This document shows, piece by piece, positions 18,780-26,319 of a DNA stretch of 36,674 nt. The notes under the pieces were generated by a model. It was not told the DNA's origin. It worked only from the letters and a program-made list of their open reading frames with translations, and did not search any database. This stretch comes from Roseomonas acroporae (GTDB taxonomy: Bacteria > Pseudomonadota > Alphaproteobacteria > Acetobacterales > Acetobacteraceae). A program made the position numbers and the translations under genes. The stretch is from positions 1 through 36,674 of the forward strand of contig NZ_JALPRX010000049.1 in the NCBI RefSeq assembly GCF_023223525.1. Reading direction: 5' to 3'. Position 1 is the stretch's first letter, and every line of letters begins with the position of its first letter.

Positions 18780-20738
18780 TCAGCCCGGCGTGGCGGCTTC
18801 GGCCGGCTCGCCCGCCACCGTGCCGCGCGACCGCGCCTCCTCCAGGCAGGCCGTCACCGCCTCGGCCAGCGAGGTCACGCGGTAGTCGGCGCCGAGCGCC
18901 GCCTGCATCGTCGCATCGGACAGCAGCGGATCGTCCGACGGCCACAGCCCGACCAGCAGCTTCGCGTCCGGCAGGCGCTGGCGCAGCCGGCGCAGCAGGT
19001 AGCGCAGCTGCGCCGGGCTGCCGCTCAGCTCCAGGTAGGAGACGCAGACCATCGCGACGCCCGACAGGTCGAATGCCGCGATGTGCGAGCGGGACACCGC
19101 GTCATGCGTCGCCGTCCGCGCGCCCAGCCCGTGCTTGCCGAGCAGCTGCGCCAGCATGGCGGCCGCCGCCTCGTCCAGCGGGCCGCGCCCGGCGACGCAC
19201 AGCACCGGCGCCGGCCCGCCCCAGGGCGCCGGCCGCGCCTCGGGCGGCGGCAGCACGACGGCGGGGGCGGGGCGGCGCGGCAGCGCCTTCTCGGCGACGC
19301 TCCGCTCCTCCGGGGCGCTCTTCTTGGGCGGCGCCGGCGGATCGGTATCCTCGGCCTCGGAAAGCGCGTCCACCAGCGTCGCCGCCGTGTCGCGCAGCAG
19401 GGCCAGCTTCTCCGGGCCGATCACGCCGCGCTGGATGTCGTTGGCGGCCAGTTGCAGCCCCTTCAGCGCCACCTCGTCGTAGTAGGAGGAGAGGGAGCGG
19501 TCCTCCAGCAGCAGCTCGGCCTGGGCCTGCGCCTCGTCGGCGTCGCCGGCCAGCATGCGCTGGTAGAAATTCTCGGCCGGGGTCAGGGCGGGACGGTCGC
19601 CCAGGATCACGTCGAGGAATTCCAGCCGCTCGACATGGCGCCCCAGCACCACGAGGCAGAGCGTCAGCGGCGTCGCCAGGATCAGCCCGATCGGGCCCCA
19701 CAGCCAGGTCCAGAAGATCGCCGCGACGATCACCGAGACGGGCGAGAGGCCGGTGCTGTGCCCGTACACCATCGGCTCCACCACCTGGCCGATGACGGGC
19801 TCGGTGGCGAGGAACAGGCCGGCGGTCCAGAGCGCCATCGACCAGCCCGGCTCCACCGCCGCCGCCAGCGCCGTGGGCAGCACGGCGGCGAGCAGCGAGC
19901 CGACATAGGGGATGAAGCGCAGCAGCGCCGCCAGGATGCCCCACAGGATCGGGCTCGGCACGCCGATCAGGAACAGGCCGACGCAGACCACCACGCCGAA
20001 GCTGGCGTTGATGGCGAGCTGCGCCAGGAAGTACTTGCTGAGCCGCGCCGCCGCGTCGTCGAGCGCCACCGTGGTGCGGTGCAGGTCGTCCGAGCCGAAC
20101 AGCCGGATCAGCCGGTCCCGCAGGTCCGCCTGCTGCATCAGGATGAAGACGGTGACGATGAGGACGATGAAGGTCGTCTCCAGCGGCCCGAGCACGGGGG
20201 CGAGGATGCGGTGCGCCAGGTCCAGCGGCGAGGCCGGTCCCTCCTCGATCCGCACCGGCACCGCCTCGCGCGCGGCGGGGGAATTCGGGTCGGCGCCCGG
20301 CGCCGCCGCGTCCGGCGACGGCGCGCCGGCATGGCCCAGCTCCCCGACGAGGTGGTTCAGCCGGTGCAGCACGCCGTTCTGCACGGTGTCGATCTTCTGC
20401 TGGATCGTGCTCTGGTAGCGCGGCAGGTCCTGGGCGAGCCCGGCGATCTGCATGCCGATCAGGCTGCCGAGCAGCAGGATCACGCCCAGCGCCAGCACCA
20501 CGGCGGCCAGCACCGAGGGCGTGCGCGGCAGCCCCACCCGGCGCAGCAGCCCGACCAGCGGCGCCAGCACGAAGGAGAGCAGCACCGCCAGGGTGATCGG
20601 GATCAGCACCTCGCGCCCGAGGTAGAGCGCCGCGACCACCACCACCACGGCCACGATGGTGACGAGGTGCTTCAGGTCCGGGCTGGAGGGCGGCGGCACC
20701 TGCGCGGGGGCGGGCAGCGGTTCGGTCGGGGCCGGCAT
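18780..20738 (-). CDS. AI-2E family transporter (PerM-like) with extra C-terminal soluble domain
   Basis: 652 residues. The first ~390 form the AI-2E/PerM membrane domain: an N-terminal helix pair (LVTIVAVVVVVAALYL, ITLAVLLSFVLAPLVGLL), an extended soluble segment, then the family core RFIPYVGSLLAAVLP and TEPVIGQVVEPMVYG. Characterised members do quite different jobs, from quorum-signal export to Na+ transport, so the substrate is unknown. Residues about 390-500 are helical and charged. Residues about 510-640 (VLCVAGRGPLDEAAAAMLAQLL ... LLVGLWPSDDPLL, split by other residues) look like an alpha/beta domain resembling B12-binding-type folds, but no cobalamin-ligand DxHxxG is seen. Ordinary PerM proteins are about 350 residues, so this tail is the oddity. 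Confidence 0.85.
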   Translation of the reverse strand: MPAPTEPLPAPAQVPPPSSPDLKHLVTIVAVVVVVAALYLGREVLIPITLAVLLSFVLAPLVGLLRRVGLPRTPSVLAAVVLALGVILLLGSLIGMQIAGLAQDLPRYQSTIQQKIDTVQNGVLHRLNHLVGELGHAGAPSPDAAAPGADPNSPAAREAVPVRIEEGPASPLDLAHRILAPVLGPLETTFIVLIVTVFILMQQADLRDRLIRLFGSDDLHRTTVALDDAAARLSKYFLAQLAINASFGVVVCVGLFLIGVPSPILWGILAALLRFIPYVGSLLAAVLPTALAAAVEPGWSMALWTAGLFLATEPVIGQVVEPMVYGHSTGLSPVSVIVAAIFWTWLWGPIGLILATPLTLCLVVLGRHVERLEFLDVILGDRPALTPAENFYQRMLAGDADEAQAQAELLLEDRSLSSYYDEVALKGLQLAANDIQRGVIGPEKLALLRDTAATLVDALSEAEDTDPPAPPKKSAPEERSVAEKALPRRPAPAVVLPPPEARPAPWGGPAPVLCVAGRGPLDEAAAAMLAQLLGKHGLGARTATHDAVSRSHIAAFDLSGVAMVCVSYLELSGSPAQLRYLLRRLRQRLPDAKLLVGLWPSDDPLLSDATMQAALGADYRVTSLAEAVTACLEEARSRGTVAGEPAEAATPG

Positions 20739-20826
20739 CGCGGGGATGGTTCTCCTCCTCGGCCCAGGGGGACGGTGCGGCCCGGGCGGCGCCCCGTCGG
20801 ACGGTCCGCCGGGGCGCGGCAGCAGA

Positions 20827-20867
20827 CGCGCCGGGCCGGGCGGAGTTGCACCGCCCGGCCCGGCGCG
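20827..20867 (-). terminator. Long GC hairpin after the 2-hydroxyacid dehydrogenase gene
   Basis: Perfect 17-bp arms (20827-20843 and 20851-20867) with a 7-nt loop AGTTGCA lie 101 nt past the dehydrogenase stop on the minus strand. There is no T-run. It may act as a terminator, or shield the AI-2E gene downstream from read-through. The rest of 20739-20967 shows no gene. Confidence 0.5.
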
Positions 20868-20967
20868 CGTCGGTTCCGCCGGCCCTGTCGCCCCGGCGCG
20901 ACACGCGTTCGGCCGAAACCGGATGGCGGGCCGGGACGGCGGGTCGAGGTGGGGCGGCCCGCCCGGC

Positions 20968-21978
20968 TCAATCCGCCTCGGGCGGGATGACGTTGGTGCG
21001 CAGCCCCTCCACCAGCACGTCGCGCATCGTCTCGGCGCTCTTCAGCCGGATGTCGTCCCAGGCCTCCGGCGTGTGGAAGGCGCTGTGCGGCGTCACCACC
21101 AGCCGGCCGCGCAGCCAGGGCGCGCGCGCCCGGTACTCGGCCAGCAGGTTCGGCACGGGGTCCACCGGCGGCTCGACCGGCAGCACGTCCAGCCCGGCGC
21201 CGGCCACGTGCCCGTCGCGCATCGCCTGCTCCAGCGCGTCGATGTCGAGGATCGGGCCGCGCGCCGTGTTCACCACCACCGCGTCGCGGGGCAACTCGCG
21301 CAGCGCCGCCGCGTCCACCAGCCCGCGCGTGGTGCGCGTCAGCGGCGCGTGGATCGAGAGCACGTCCGAATGCCGCATCAGCTCGGGCAGCGTGCGGAAG
21401 CGGGTGATGCCGAGCGCCCGGTCCACGCCGTTGGGCAGGTAGGGGTCGAAGAAGCCGACCCGGAACCCGAACGCCTTGGCCCGCAGCGCCACCGCCGTGC
21501 CGATCCGCCCGAGGCCGAGGATGCCGAAGCCCTGCACCTCGGCGCGGCGGATCAGCTTGCTGTCCACGTAGCGCCAGACCGGGCTCGGTCCCTCGCGCTG
21601 CAATTCGTGGTGCAGGAACAGGCCCCGCCGCAGCGCCAGCGCCAGCGAGACGGCGTGGTCCGCCACCTCCTGCGTGCCGTAGTCGGGCACGTTGCAGACC
21701 GCGATGCCGCGCGCGGCGCAGGCGGCGCGGTCCACCCGATCGTAGCCCACGCCCATCCGCACCACGACCCGCAGGCGCGGGAAGCGCGCGATCTGCTCGG
21801 CCGGCAGCCAGAGTCGGAAGATGAACAGTCCCTCCACCTGCTCGCAGACGGAGTCCGGCACCTCGGCCAGCGATCCGGCGGCGTGCGCCTGGAGCACCCG
21901 CACGCCGGGGCCGAGCACCTCCCGCTCCAGCGCCGTGTCGGGGTACATCCCCTCGGGTTCGAGTACCGTCAGGACCAC
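20968..21978 (-). CDS. D-isomer-specific 2-hydroxyacid dehydrogenase (CtBP-like)
   Basis: 336-residue NAD(P)-dependent reductase of 2-keto acids. The GTG start at 21978 is chosen because GGGAGG lies 6 nt upstream and the family sequence begins there ([18 protein letters not shown]). The Rossmann motif GLGRIG is at 155-160. The catalytic residues are visible as R240 (VNTARGP), E269 (LPVEPP) and H298 (TPHSAF). [12 protein letters not shown] and [16 protein letters not shown] place it near the C-terminal-binding-protein branch. The exact substrate (glyoxylate, hydroxypyruvate, phosphoglycerate or other) is not determined. It is a single gene facing away from the SDR gene. Confidence 0.9.
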   Translation of the reverse strand: MVLTVLEPEGMYPDTALEREVLGPGVRVLQAHAAGSLAEVPDSVCEQVEGLFIFRLWLPAEQIARFPRLRVVVRMGVGYDRVDRAACAARGIAVCNVPDYGTQEVADHAVSLALALRRGLFLHHELQREGPSPVWRYVDSKLIRRAEVQGFGILGLGRIGTAVALRAKAFGFRVGFFDPYLPNGVDRALGITRFRTLPELMRHSDVLSIHAPLTRTTRGLVDAAALRELPRDAVVVNTARGPILDIDALEQAMRDGHVAGAGLDVLPVEPPVDPVPNLLAEYRARAPWLRGRLVVTPHSAFHTPEAWDDIRLKSAETMRDVLVEGLRTNVIPPEAD

Positions 21979-22289
21979 CGTGTTCCTCCCTTGTCCCGGC
22001 GCGGCGCCGCGTCCGCCCGGGTCTGGCGACGGCCCGCGCGGCCTTGCGCCGAGCATGCGGCCCGGCTCCCGCACCGGCAAGCCGGGCGGGCCGGTCCTTC
22101 CGGGCGTCGCCCCGCCGACGCATGATGGCCGCCCTTGCCCGACGGGCGCCGGAATCCCCGGCGGGGCGGGCCGGCGACGCGACCGGTGGTGCCGCTCGAC
22201 GGCGCGCCCGGCGGCGCGCCCGGCGGCGCGGTGCTCGGCCGGGATCGTCCGGGTGCGGCCCGGGGAGGGGTCTCATGGAGGAGCAAGGC
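21979..22289. other. Divergent intergenic region, no gene seen
   Basis: 311 nt between the hydroxyacid dehydrogenase and the SDR gene, presumably with both promoters, which I cannot identify. Between about 22199 and 22230 the sequence GGCGCGCCCGGC is repeated in tandem about two and a half times. Confidence 0.45.
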
Positions 22290-23063
22290 ATGGCGCGGCG
22301 CCGCATCCTGGTCACCGGCGGATCGAGCGGCATCGGCGCGGCCACCTGCCGCGCCCTGACCGCGGCCGGAGCCGCCCCCGGCGTGGCGCTGGTCGTGCAC
22401 GGCCGCCGCAACCGCGCCGGCGCCGAGTCGGTGGCCGCGGCCGCGCGCGCCGCCGGCGCCGAGGCCACGGTGCTGCTCGCCGACCTCGCCGAGCCGGCGG
22501 CGCCGGCACGGCTGGTGGCGGAAGCGACCGAGGCGCTGGGCGGGCTGGACGCGGTGGTCTCGGTCGCCGGCTTCGCCGACCGCACCCCGGTCGGCGCGCT
22601 CGCCGACGAGGGCTTCGCGCGCTCGCTCGACGCCGTGGCCTGGGCCTTCCTGCGCCTGGCCCGCGCGGCGCACGCGCCGCTGCTGGCCAGCGCCGAGGCC
22701 GGGCGCTCGCCGCGCCTCGTCGCCGTCTCCTCCTTCGTCGCGCATGTCTTCGGCGTCGGCATCCAGACCTTCCCGGCCACCGCCGCCGCCAAGGCCGGGG
22801 TGGAGGCGCTGGTGAAGGCGCTGGCGATCGAGTGGGCGCCGGGGATCACGGTGAACGCCGTGGCCCCCGGCTACACCCGCAAGGACCCCGGCGCGCACGC
22901 GGCGCTGGACCCGAAGGCGTGGGAGGCGGTGCTGGCGCGCATCCCGCTGCGCCGCCTCGGCACGCCGGACGACGTGGCGGCGGCGATCGCCTTCCTGCTC
23001 TCGCCGGGGGCGGGGTACGTGACGGGCCAGGTGATCCACGTGGATGGCGGGATCACGACCTGA
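22290..23063 (+). CDS. Short-chain dehydrogenase/reductase with non-canonical active site
   Basis: 257 residues, the classical SDR length. The start at 22290 has GGAGGAG 5 nt upstream; an ATG at 22275 is the alternative. The cofactor motif TGGSSGIG (9-16) is intact. The active-site serine is present (AVSSF, S147/S148) and the lysine is K168. The position four before that lysine, normally the catalytic tyrosine of YxxxK, is threonine T164 ([10 protein letters not shown]). The NNAG motif is also altered to SVAG (91-94). The C-terminal segment ([26 protein letters not shown]) is standard. So the fold is secure, but activity as a normal dehydrogenase is doubtful unless another residue substitutes. 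Substrate unknown. Confidence 0.88.
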   Translation: MARRRILVTGGSSGIGAATCRALTAAGAAPGVALVVHGRRNRAGAESVAAAARAAGAEATVLLADLAEPAAPARLVAEATEALGGLDAVVSVAGFADRTPVGALADEGFARSLDAVAWAFLRLARAAHAPLLASAEAGRSPRLVAVSSFVAHVFGVGIQTFPATAAAKAGVEALVKALAIEWAPGITVNAVAPGYTRKDPGAHAALDPKAWEAVLARIPLRRLGTPDDVAAAIAFLLSPGAGYVTGQVIHVDGGITT

Positions 23064-23077
23064 CGCGCTGGCGTTTT

Positions 23078-23197
23078 CGGGGCGCCGCCCCGGACCCCGT
23101 TCGTCTGGGGCGTGATGGGTCAACCCGTTGGAATGAATAATTGACGGGTTTCCAAGGAGGCTTCGCCCTTTGGTGGGAGAGGGCGACGCCCTCTCCG
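23078..23197. repeat. REP-like palindrome cluster (copy B)
   Basis: The run begins 15 nt after the SDR stop. CGGGGC/GCCCCG (23078-23092) is followed by GACCCCG as in copy A. An AT-richer palindrome AACCCGT/ACGGGTT (23123-23151) comes next, then CCAAGGAGGC with an imperfect partner (23153-23174), then perfect GGAGAGGGC/GCCCTCTCC (23177-23197). It shares wording and order with 18663-18738, with about 50 nt of AT-richer sequence inserted. Confidence 0.6.
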
Positions 23198-23535
23198 CTG
23201 CCCTCACGCCGGACGCCGCGTTCCCCTCAGGTCGCCAGCCAGCGCGGCGGCAACTCGGGCGGCGGCTTGGGCAGCCGGGTGAGCGGCCCGGCGACGCCTC
23301 GGGGTCGCGGAAAGGCGGCCGCCCGGCTGCGCAAAGGCCGCTGCCGACGAGACATCGCACGACATGATGGCGGAATGATTTCGCCGCGTTGCGGGCGTTG
23401 CGGGGCCGCGTCGCCCGCCCGTCCGCCATCCCGCCCCGAGGCGGCATGCCGGCCGGGGCAGGCTGCGCGGGACCGCCCGGCCCGCGATCGGCGCGCGGAT
23501 CGGAGATCCGCCTCGGGGCAGGGACGCCTTCGGCC
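23198..23535. other. Intergenic remainder, no gene seen
   Basis: 338 nt between the repeat cluster and the end of the methyltransferase gene. Open frames here give Arg/Gly/Pro-rich translations without family resemblance. I see no RNA gene or clear terminator. Confidence 0.45.
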
Positions 23536-24336
23536 TCAGGCGAGCAGGCGCGAGAGCACCACCAGCCGCTCGGTCCGACCCTCCACCTCCTCCGTCACCG
23601 GCACGACGTAGCGGCCGACCTCGGCCAGCCCTTCCCTCGGCACGTAGGCACGGCCGGGATCGGCCAGCAGCACCTCCACGCCGGCGGCGGCGAGCGCGCG
23701 CAGCCAGGGCAGGATGTGCGCCGCCATGGTGGCTTCGTAGCAGACGTCGCCGGCCAGAACCGTGTCCCATCGCCCGGCCTCGTCGCCGAGCCCGCGCCCG
23801 ACCAGGTCCTCGGCCAGCGCCACCACCGCGGCGCCGTTGCGGCGGGCGTTGAAGCGCGTCGCGGCGGCGGCCAGCGCGTCGATGTCGGCCGCCTCCACCG
23901 CGGCGGCGCCGGCCTTCGCGGCGGCGATGGCGGCGAGGCCGCAGCCGCAGGCGAAGTCGAGCACCCGCCGCCCGGCGACGCGCCCCGGCTCGTCCAGCAC
24001 CAGCCGCGCCAGCGCCTGGCTGCCTGGCCAGGCGAAGGCCCAGAAGGGCGGCGGCACGCCCTGGCGCCGGAGCCAGGATTCGGTCGCCTGCCAGATCGGC
24101 GTCACCTCGGTGGCGAGCTGGAGCACGATGCCGGGCACCAGCGGCGCCTCGGCCGGCGCCGTGTTGGCGACGACGAAGAACTCGGCCGCCCCCGGGTCGG
24201 CACCCGGACCGGTCCCATCCTCGGCCCCATCCTCGGCCCCATCCTCCGCCCCATGGTCGGTCCCGGGGCCGGTCCCGTCCGCGGCGCCGGCGGCGGTCCC
24301 GGAGAAGGAGGGCGCTGCGGGTCCGGCGCCGCTCAC
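23536..24336 (-). CDS. Class I SAM-dependent methyltransferase (COG3897-like)
   Basis: 266 residues read from a GTG at 24336 whose GTGA overlaps the ubiA stop by 4 nt, so translation is coupled. The SAM-binding motif LDFACGCGL is at 127-135, preceded by the subfamily stretch VTPIWQATE...PPFWAFAWPGSQALARLVLD. Relatives in this group are annotated as nicotinamide N-methylase-like or electron-transfer-flavoprotein lysine methyltransferases, so a protein substrate is possible but unproven. The first ~50 residues are a Gly/Ala/Glu/Asp-rich extension containing GAEDGAEDGAEDG encoded by a tandem repeat. The conserved domain begins near residue 52 (EFFVVANT), so a later start cannot be excluded. It probably shares a transcript with ubiA. 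Confidence 0.85.
   Translation of the reverse strand: MSGAGPAAPSFSGTAAGAADGTGPGTDHGAEDGAEDGAEDGTGPGADPGAAEFFVVANTAPAEAPLVPGIVLQLATEVTPIWQATESWLRRQGVPPPFWAFAWPGSQALARLVLDEPGRVAGRRVLDFACGCGLAAIAAAKAGAAAVEAADIDALAAAATRFNARRNGAAVVALAEDLVGRGLGDEAGRWDTVLAGDVCYEATMAAHILPWLRALAAAGVEVLLADPGRAYVPREGLAEVGRYVVPVTEEVEGRTERLVVLSRLLA
24216..24263 (-). repeat. 12-bp in-frame tandem repeat in the methyltransferase N-terminus
   Basis: CATCCTCGGCCC occurs at 24216-24227 and 24228-24239, a one-base variant at 24240-24251 and a degenerate copy at 24252-24263. It encodes GAED repeats. Because the unit is a multiple of three, copy-number change would not shift the frame. Confidence 0.8.
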
Positions 24337-25286
24337 AGCCGCCCCAGCAGCAGCGCCAGCGCCACCGCCAGCCCCACCTCGCGGTTGCTCTTGAACAGCA
24401 CGAGGCAGTGCGCCGGATCGCGTATGTCGAGCGTCCGCACCTGGCGCCAGAGCAGCGCCGCCGGCAGCGCCATGGCGGCCAGGAAGGGCCAGCGCAGCCC
24501 GGCCAGCCACCCGGTCAGCAGCAGCAGCGCCACCGTGCCGGCGTAGCAGGCGGCCAGGAACGGCGCCGTGCGCTCGCCCCAGCGCAGCGCGGTGGAGCCG
24601 ATTCCCACCAGCGCGTCGTCCTCGCGGTCCTGGTGCGCGTAGATCGTGTCGTAGCCGAGGATCCAGCAGAAGGCGGCGGCGTAGAGGGCGAGCATGGTGC
24701 CGTCCACCTTGCCCGTCGCCGCCGCGTAGCCGAGCGGCGCGCCCCAGCCGAAGGTGATGCCCAGCATCGCCTGCGGCCAGTTCGTCACCCGCTTGGCCAG
24801 CGGGTAGAGCACCACCGGCACCAGCGACAGCACGCCGAGCAGCACCGCCACGCCGTTCAGCTGCAGCAGCACCGCCACCCCCAGCAGCAGCAGCGCCAGC
24901 AGGAAGGCCGCCGCCTGTCGCGCGCTCACCGCGCCCGAGGCGAGCGGCCGGCCGCGCGTGCGCTCCACCTTGCGGTCGATGTCGCGGTCCCACAGGTCGT
25001 TCACCACGCAGCCGGCGCCGCGCATCACGAAGCTGCCGAGCAGGAACAGCAGCGTCAGCCGGATTCCCTCCGCCCAGCCCGGCGCCGCCAGCGCGATGGC
25101 CCAGAGGCCCGGCAGGAACAGCAGCCACGCCCCGATCGGCCGGTCCAGCCGCATCAGCAGCGCGTAGGGGCGCCAGCCGGCCGGCAGCCGCGCCACCCAG
25201 CCGCCGGCGCGGATGTCGGTGTAGCCGCCGCCCGCTATGCTGCGGGCTCCGCTCCCGGAACCGGTGCCGCCCGTCCTGATGTCCAT
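24333..25286 (-). CDS. ubiA: 4-hydroxybenzoate polyprenyltransferase UbiA
   Basis: 317-residue membrane prenyltransferase that attaches the polyprenyl tail to 4-hydroxybenzoate in ubiquinone synthesis. The first Asp-rich motif NDLWDRDID is at 96-104 and the second is AHQDREDD further on; both bind Mg-diphosphate. About eight to nine helices are present. The ATG at 25286 is supported by AAAAGG 6 nt upstream and keeps the family lead TDIRAGGWVARLPAG; a GTG at 25196 would give 287 residues, near the E. coli size, but lose part of it. Its 5' end overlaps the start of divergent rsmE by 8 nt. The downstream methyltransferase overlaps its stop. Confidence 0.94.
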   Translation of the reverse strand: MDIRTGGTGSGSGARSIAGGGYTDIRAGGWVARLPAGWRPYALLMRLDRPIGAWLLFLPGLWAIALAAPGWAEGIRLTLLFLLGSFVMRGAGCVVNDLWDRDIDRKVERTRGRPLASGAVSARQAAAFLLALLLLGVAVLLQLNGVAVLLGVLSLVPVVLYPLAKRVTNWPQAMLGITFGWGAPLGYAAATGKVDGTMLALYAAAFCWILGYDTIYAHQDREDDALVGIGSTALRWGERTAPFLAACYAGTVALLLLTGWLAGLRWPFLAAMALPAALLWRQVRTLDIRDPAHCLVLFKSNREVGLAVALALLLGRL

Positions 25287-26076
25287 CCCGCGCCTTTTCG
25301 TCGAAGCCGACCTGCCGGGGGATGGCACCCTGGCCGCCACCCCCGCCCAGGCACACTACCTCGGCGCCGTGCTCCGGCGCAGCCCCGGCGATCCGGTGCT
25401 GCTGTTCAACGGCCGCGACGGCGAGTGGCAGGCCGAGGTGGCGGCGCTGCGCAAGGATCGCGGCAGCTTCGCCCTGGGCCGCCGCACCCGCGCGCAGGCG
25501 CCCGAGCCGCCCCTGCGCCTGCTGCTGGCGGCGGTGAAGCGCGACGCCATGGATCTCGTGGCCGAGAAGGCCACCGAGCTGGGCGCCACGCTGATCCAGC
25601 CCGTCCTCACCCGCCGCACCGTGACCGACCGGGTCAATACCGGGCGCCTCGCCGCCATCGCGCGGGAGGCGGCCGAGCAGTGCCGCCGCCTCGGCGTGCC
25701 GGAGGTGCGGGAGGCGGCGCCGCTGCACGCCGTGCTGGACGCCTGGGACGGCGCGCCGCTGCTGTTCGGCGACGAGACGGGCCACGGGACGACGGGTCAC
25801 GGGGCGACGGGCCATGGGACGACGGGCCACGGGGCAGCGGGCGGCGGGGAAGGGGAGGGCGCCGCCGCGCTGGCCGGGGCGGTCGCCGGGCTGGCGCCGC
25901 CGCTTGCCTGGCTGGTCGGGCCGGAAGGCGGCTTCGACCCCGCCGAGCTGGCCGATCTGCGCCGGCGGCCCTTCGTGCGGGCGGTCACGCTCGGGCCGCG
26001 CATCCTGCGGGCGGAGACGGCGGCGATCGCGGGGCTGGCGGTGATGCAGGCGGTGGCGGGGGATTGGCGGGGGTAG
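25279..26076 (+). CDS. rsmE: 16S rRNA m3U1498 methyltransferase RsmE
   Basis: 265-residue SPOUT methyltransferase that methylates U1498 of 16S rRNA on assembled 30S subunits. The N-terminal PUA-like part (MSIPRLFVEA, residues 1-70) is followed by the knotted SPOUT domain with KRDAMDLVAEKATELGA, LVGPEGGF (212-219) and LGPRILRAETAA (238-249). Between the two halves of the SPOUT domain, residues 167-187 are a GHGTT/GHGAT repeat encoded by a 15-bp tandem array, not part of the family. The ATG at 25279 has no good ribosome site; an in-frame ATG at 25237 exists. It is divergent from ubiA, with overlapping 5' ends. Confidence 0.93.
   Translation: MSIPRLFVEADLPGDGTLAATPAQAHYLGAVLRRSPGDPVLLFNGRDGEWQAEVAALRKDRGSFALGRRTRAQAPEPPLRLLLAAVKRDAMDLVAEKATELGATLIQPVLTRRTVTDRVNTGRLAAIAREAAEQCRRLGVPEVREAAPLHAVLDAWDGAPLLFGDETGHGTTGHGATGHGTTGHGAAGGGEGEGAAALAGAVAGLAPPLAWLVGPEGGFDPAELADLRRRPFVRAVTLGPRILRAETAAIAGLAVMQAVAGDWRG
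25777..25836 (+). repeat. Four 15-bp tandem units inside rsmE
   Basis: ACGGGCCACGGGACG (25777-25791) is followed by three near-copies (25792-25806, 25807-25821, 25822-25836) that differ from it at one to three positions. They encode repeated T-G-H-G-T/A pentapeptides. The array keeps the reading frame. Confidence 0.85.
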
Positions 26077-26319
26077 GCGGCCGCGTCGGCGCGCATTGCG
26101 CATGCCGGAACGCGGATCGCGCTCCACCACGTCGCCGGATGGCCATTTGCGCCCGGCCGCGAGTTTGGGCAGGTTGCGTCCACGACGGGCAGGTCCGGCC
26201 GCCATTACGGGGCCGGTGCCACCCATTGCCGGGGCAGCGGATCCCGACCAAGGACGAACGACACGCATCGGCCACGCGGGTGCCCGCCCACCCCGAGGGC
26301 CTGGACGGAACAGAGCTGG

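Noticed and set aside
25777..25836. CRISPR-like array reading of the repeats in rsmE
   Set aside because: Units are contiguous 15-mers without spacers and lie in a coding frame; they are a tandem coding repeat.
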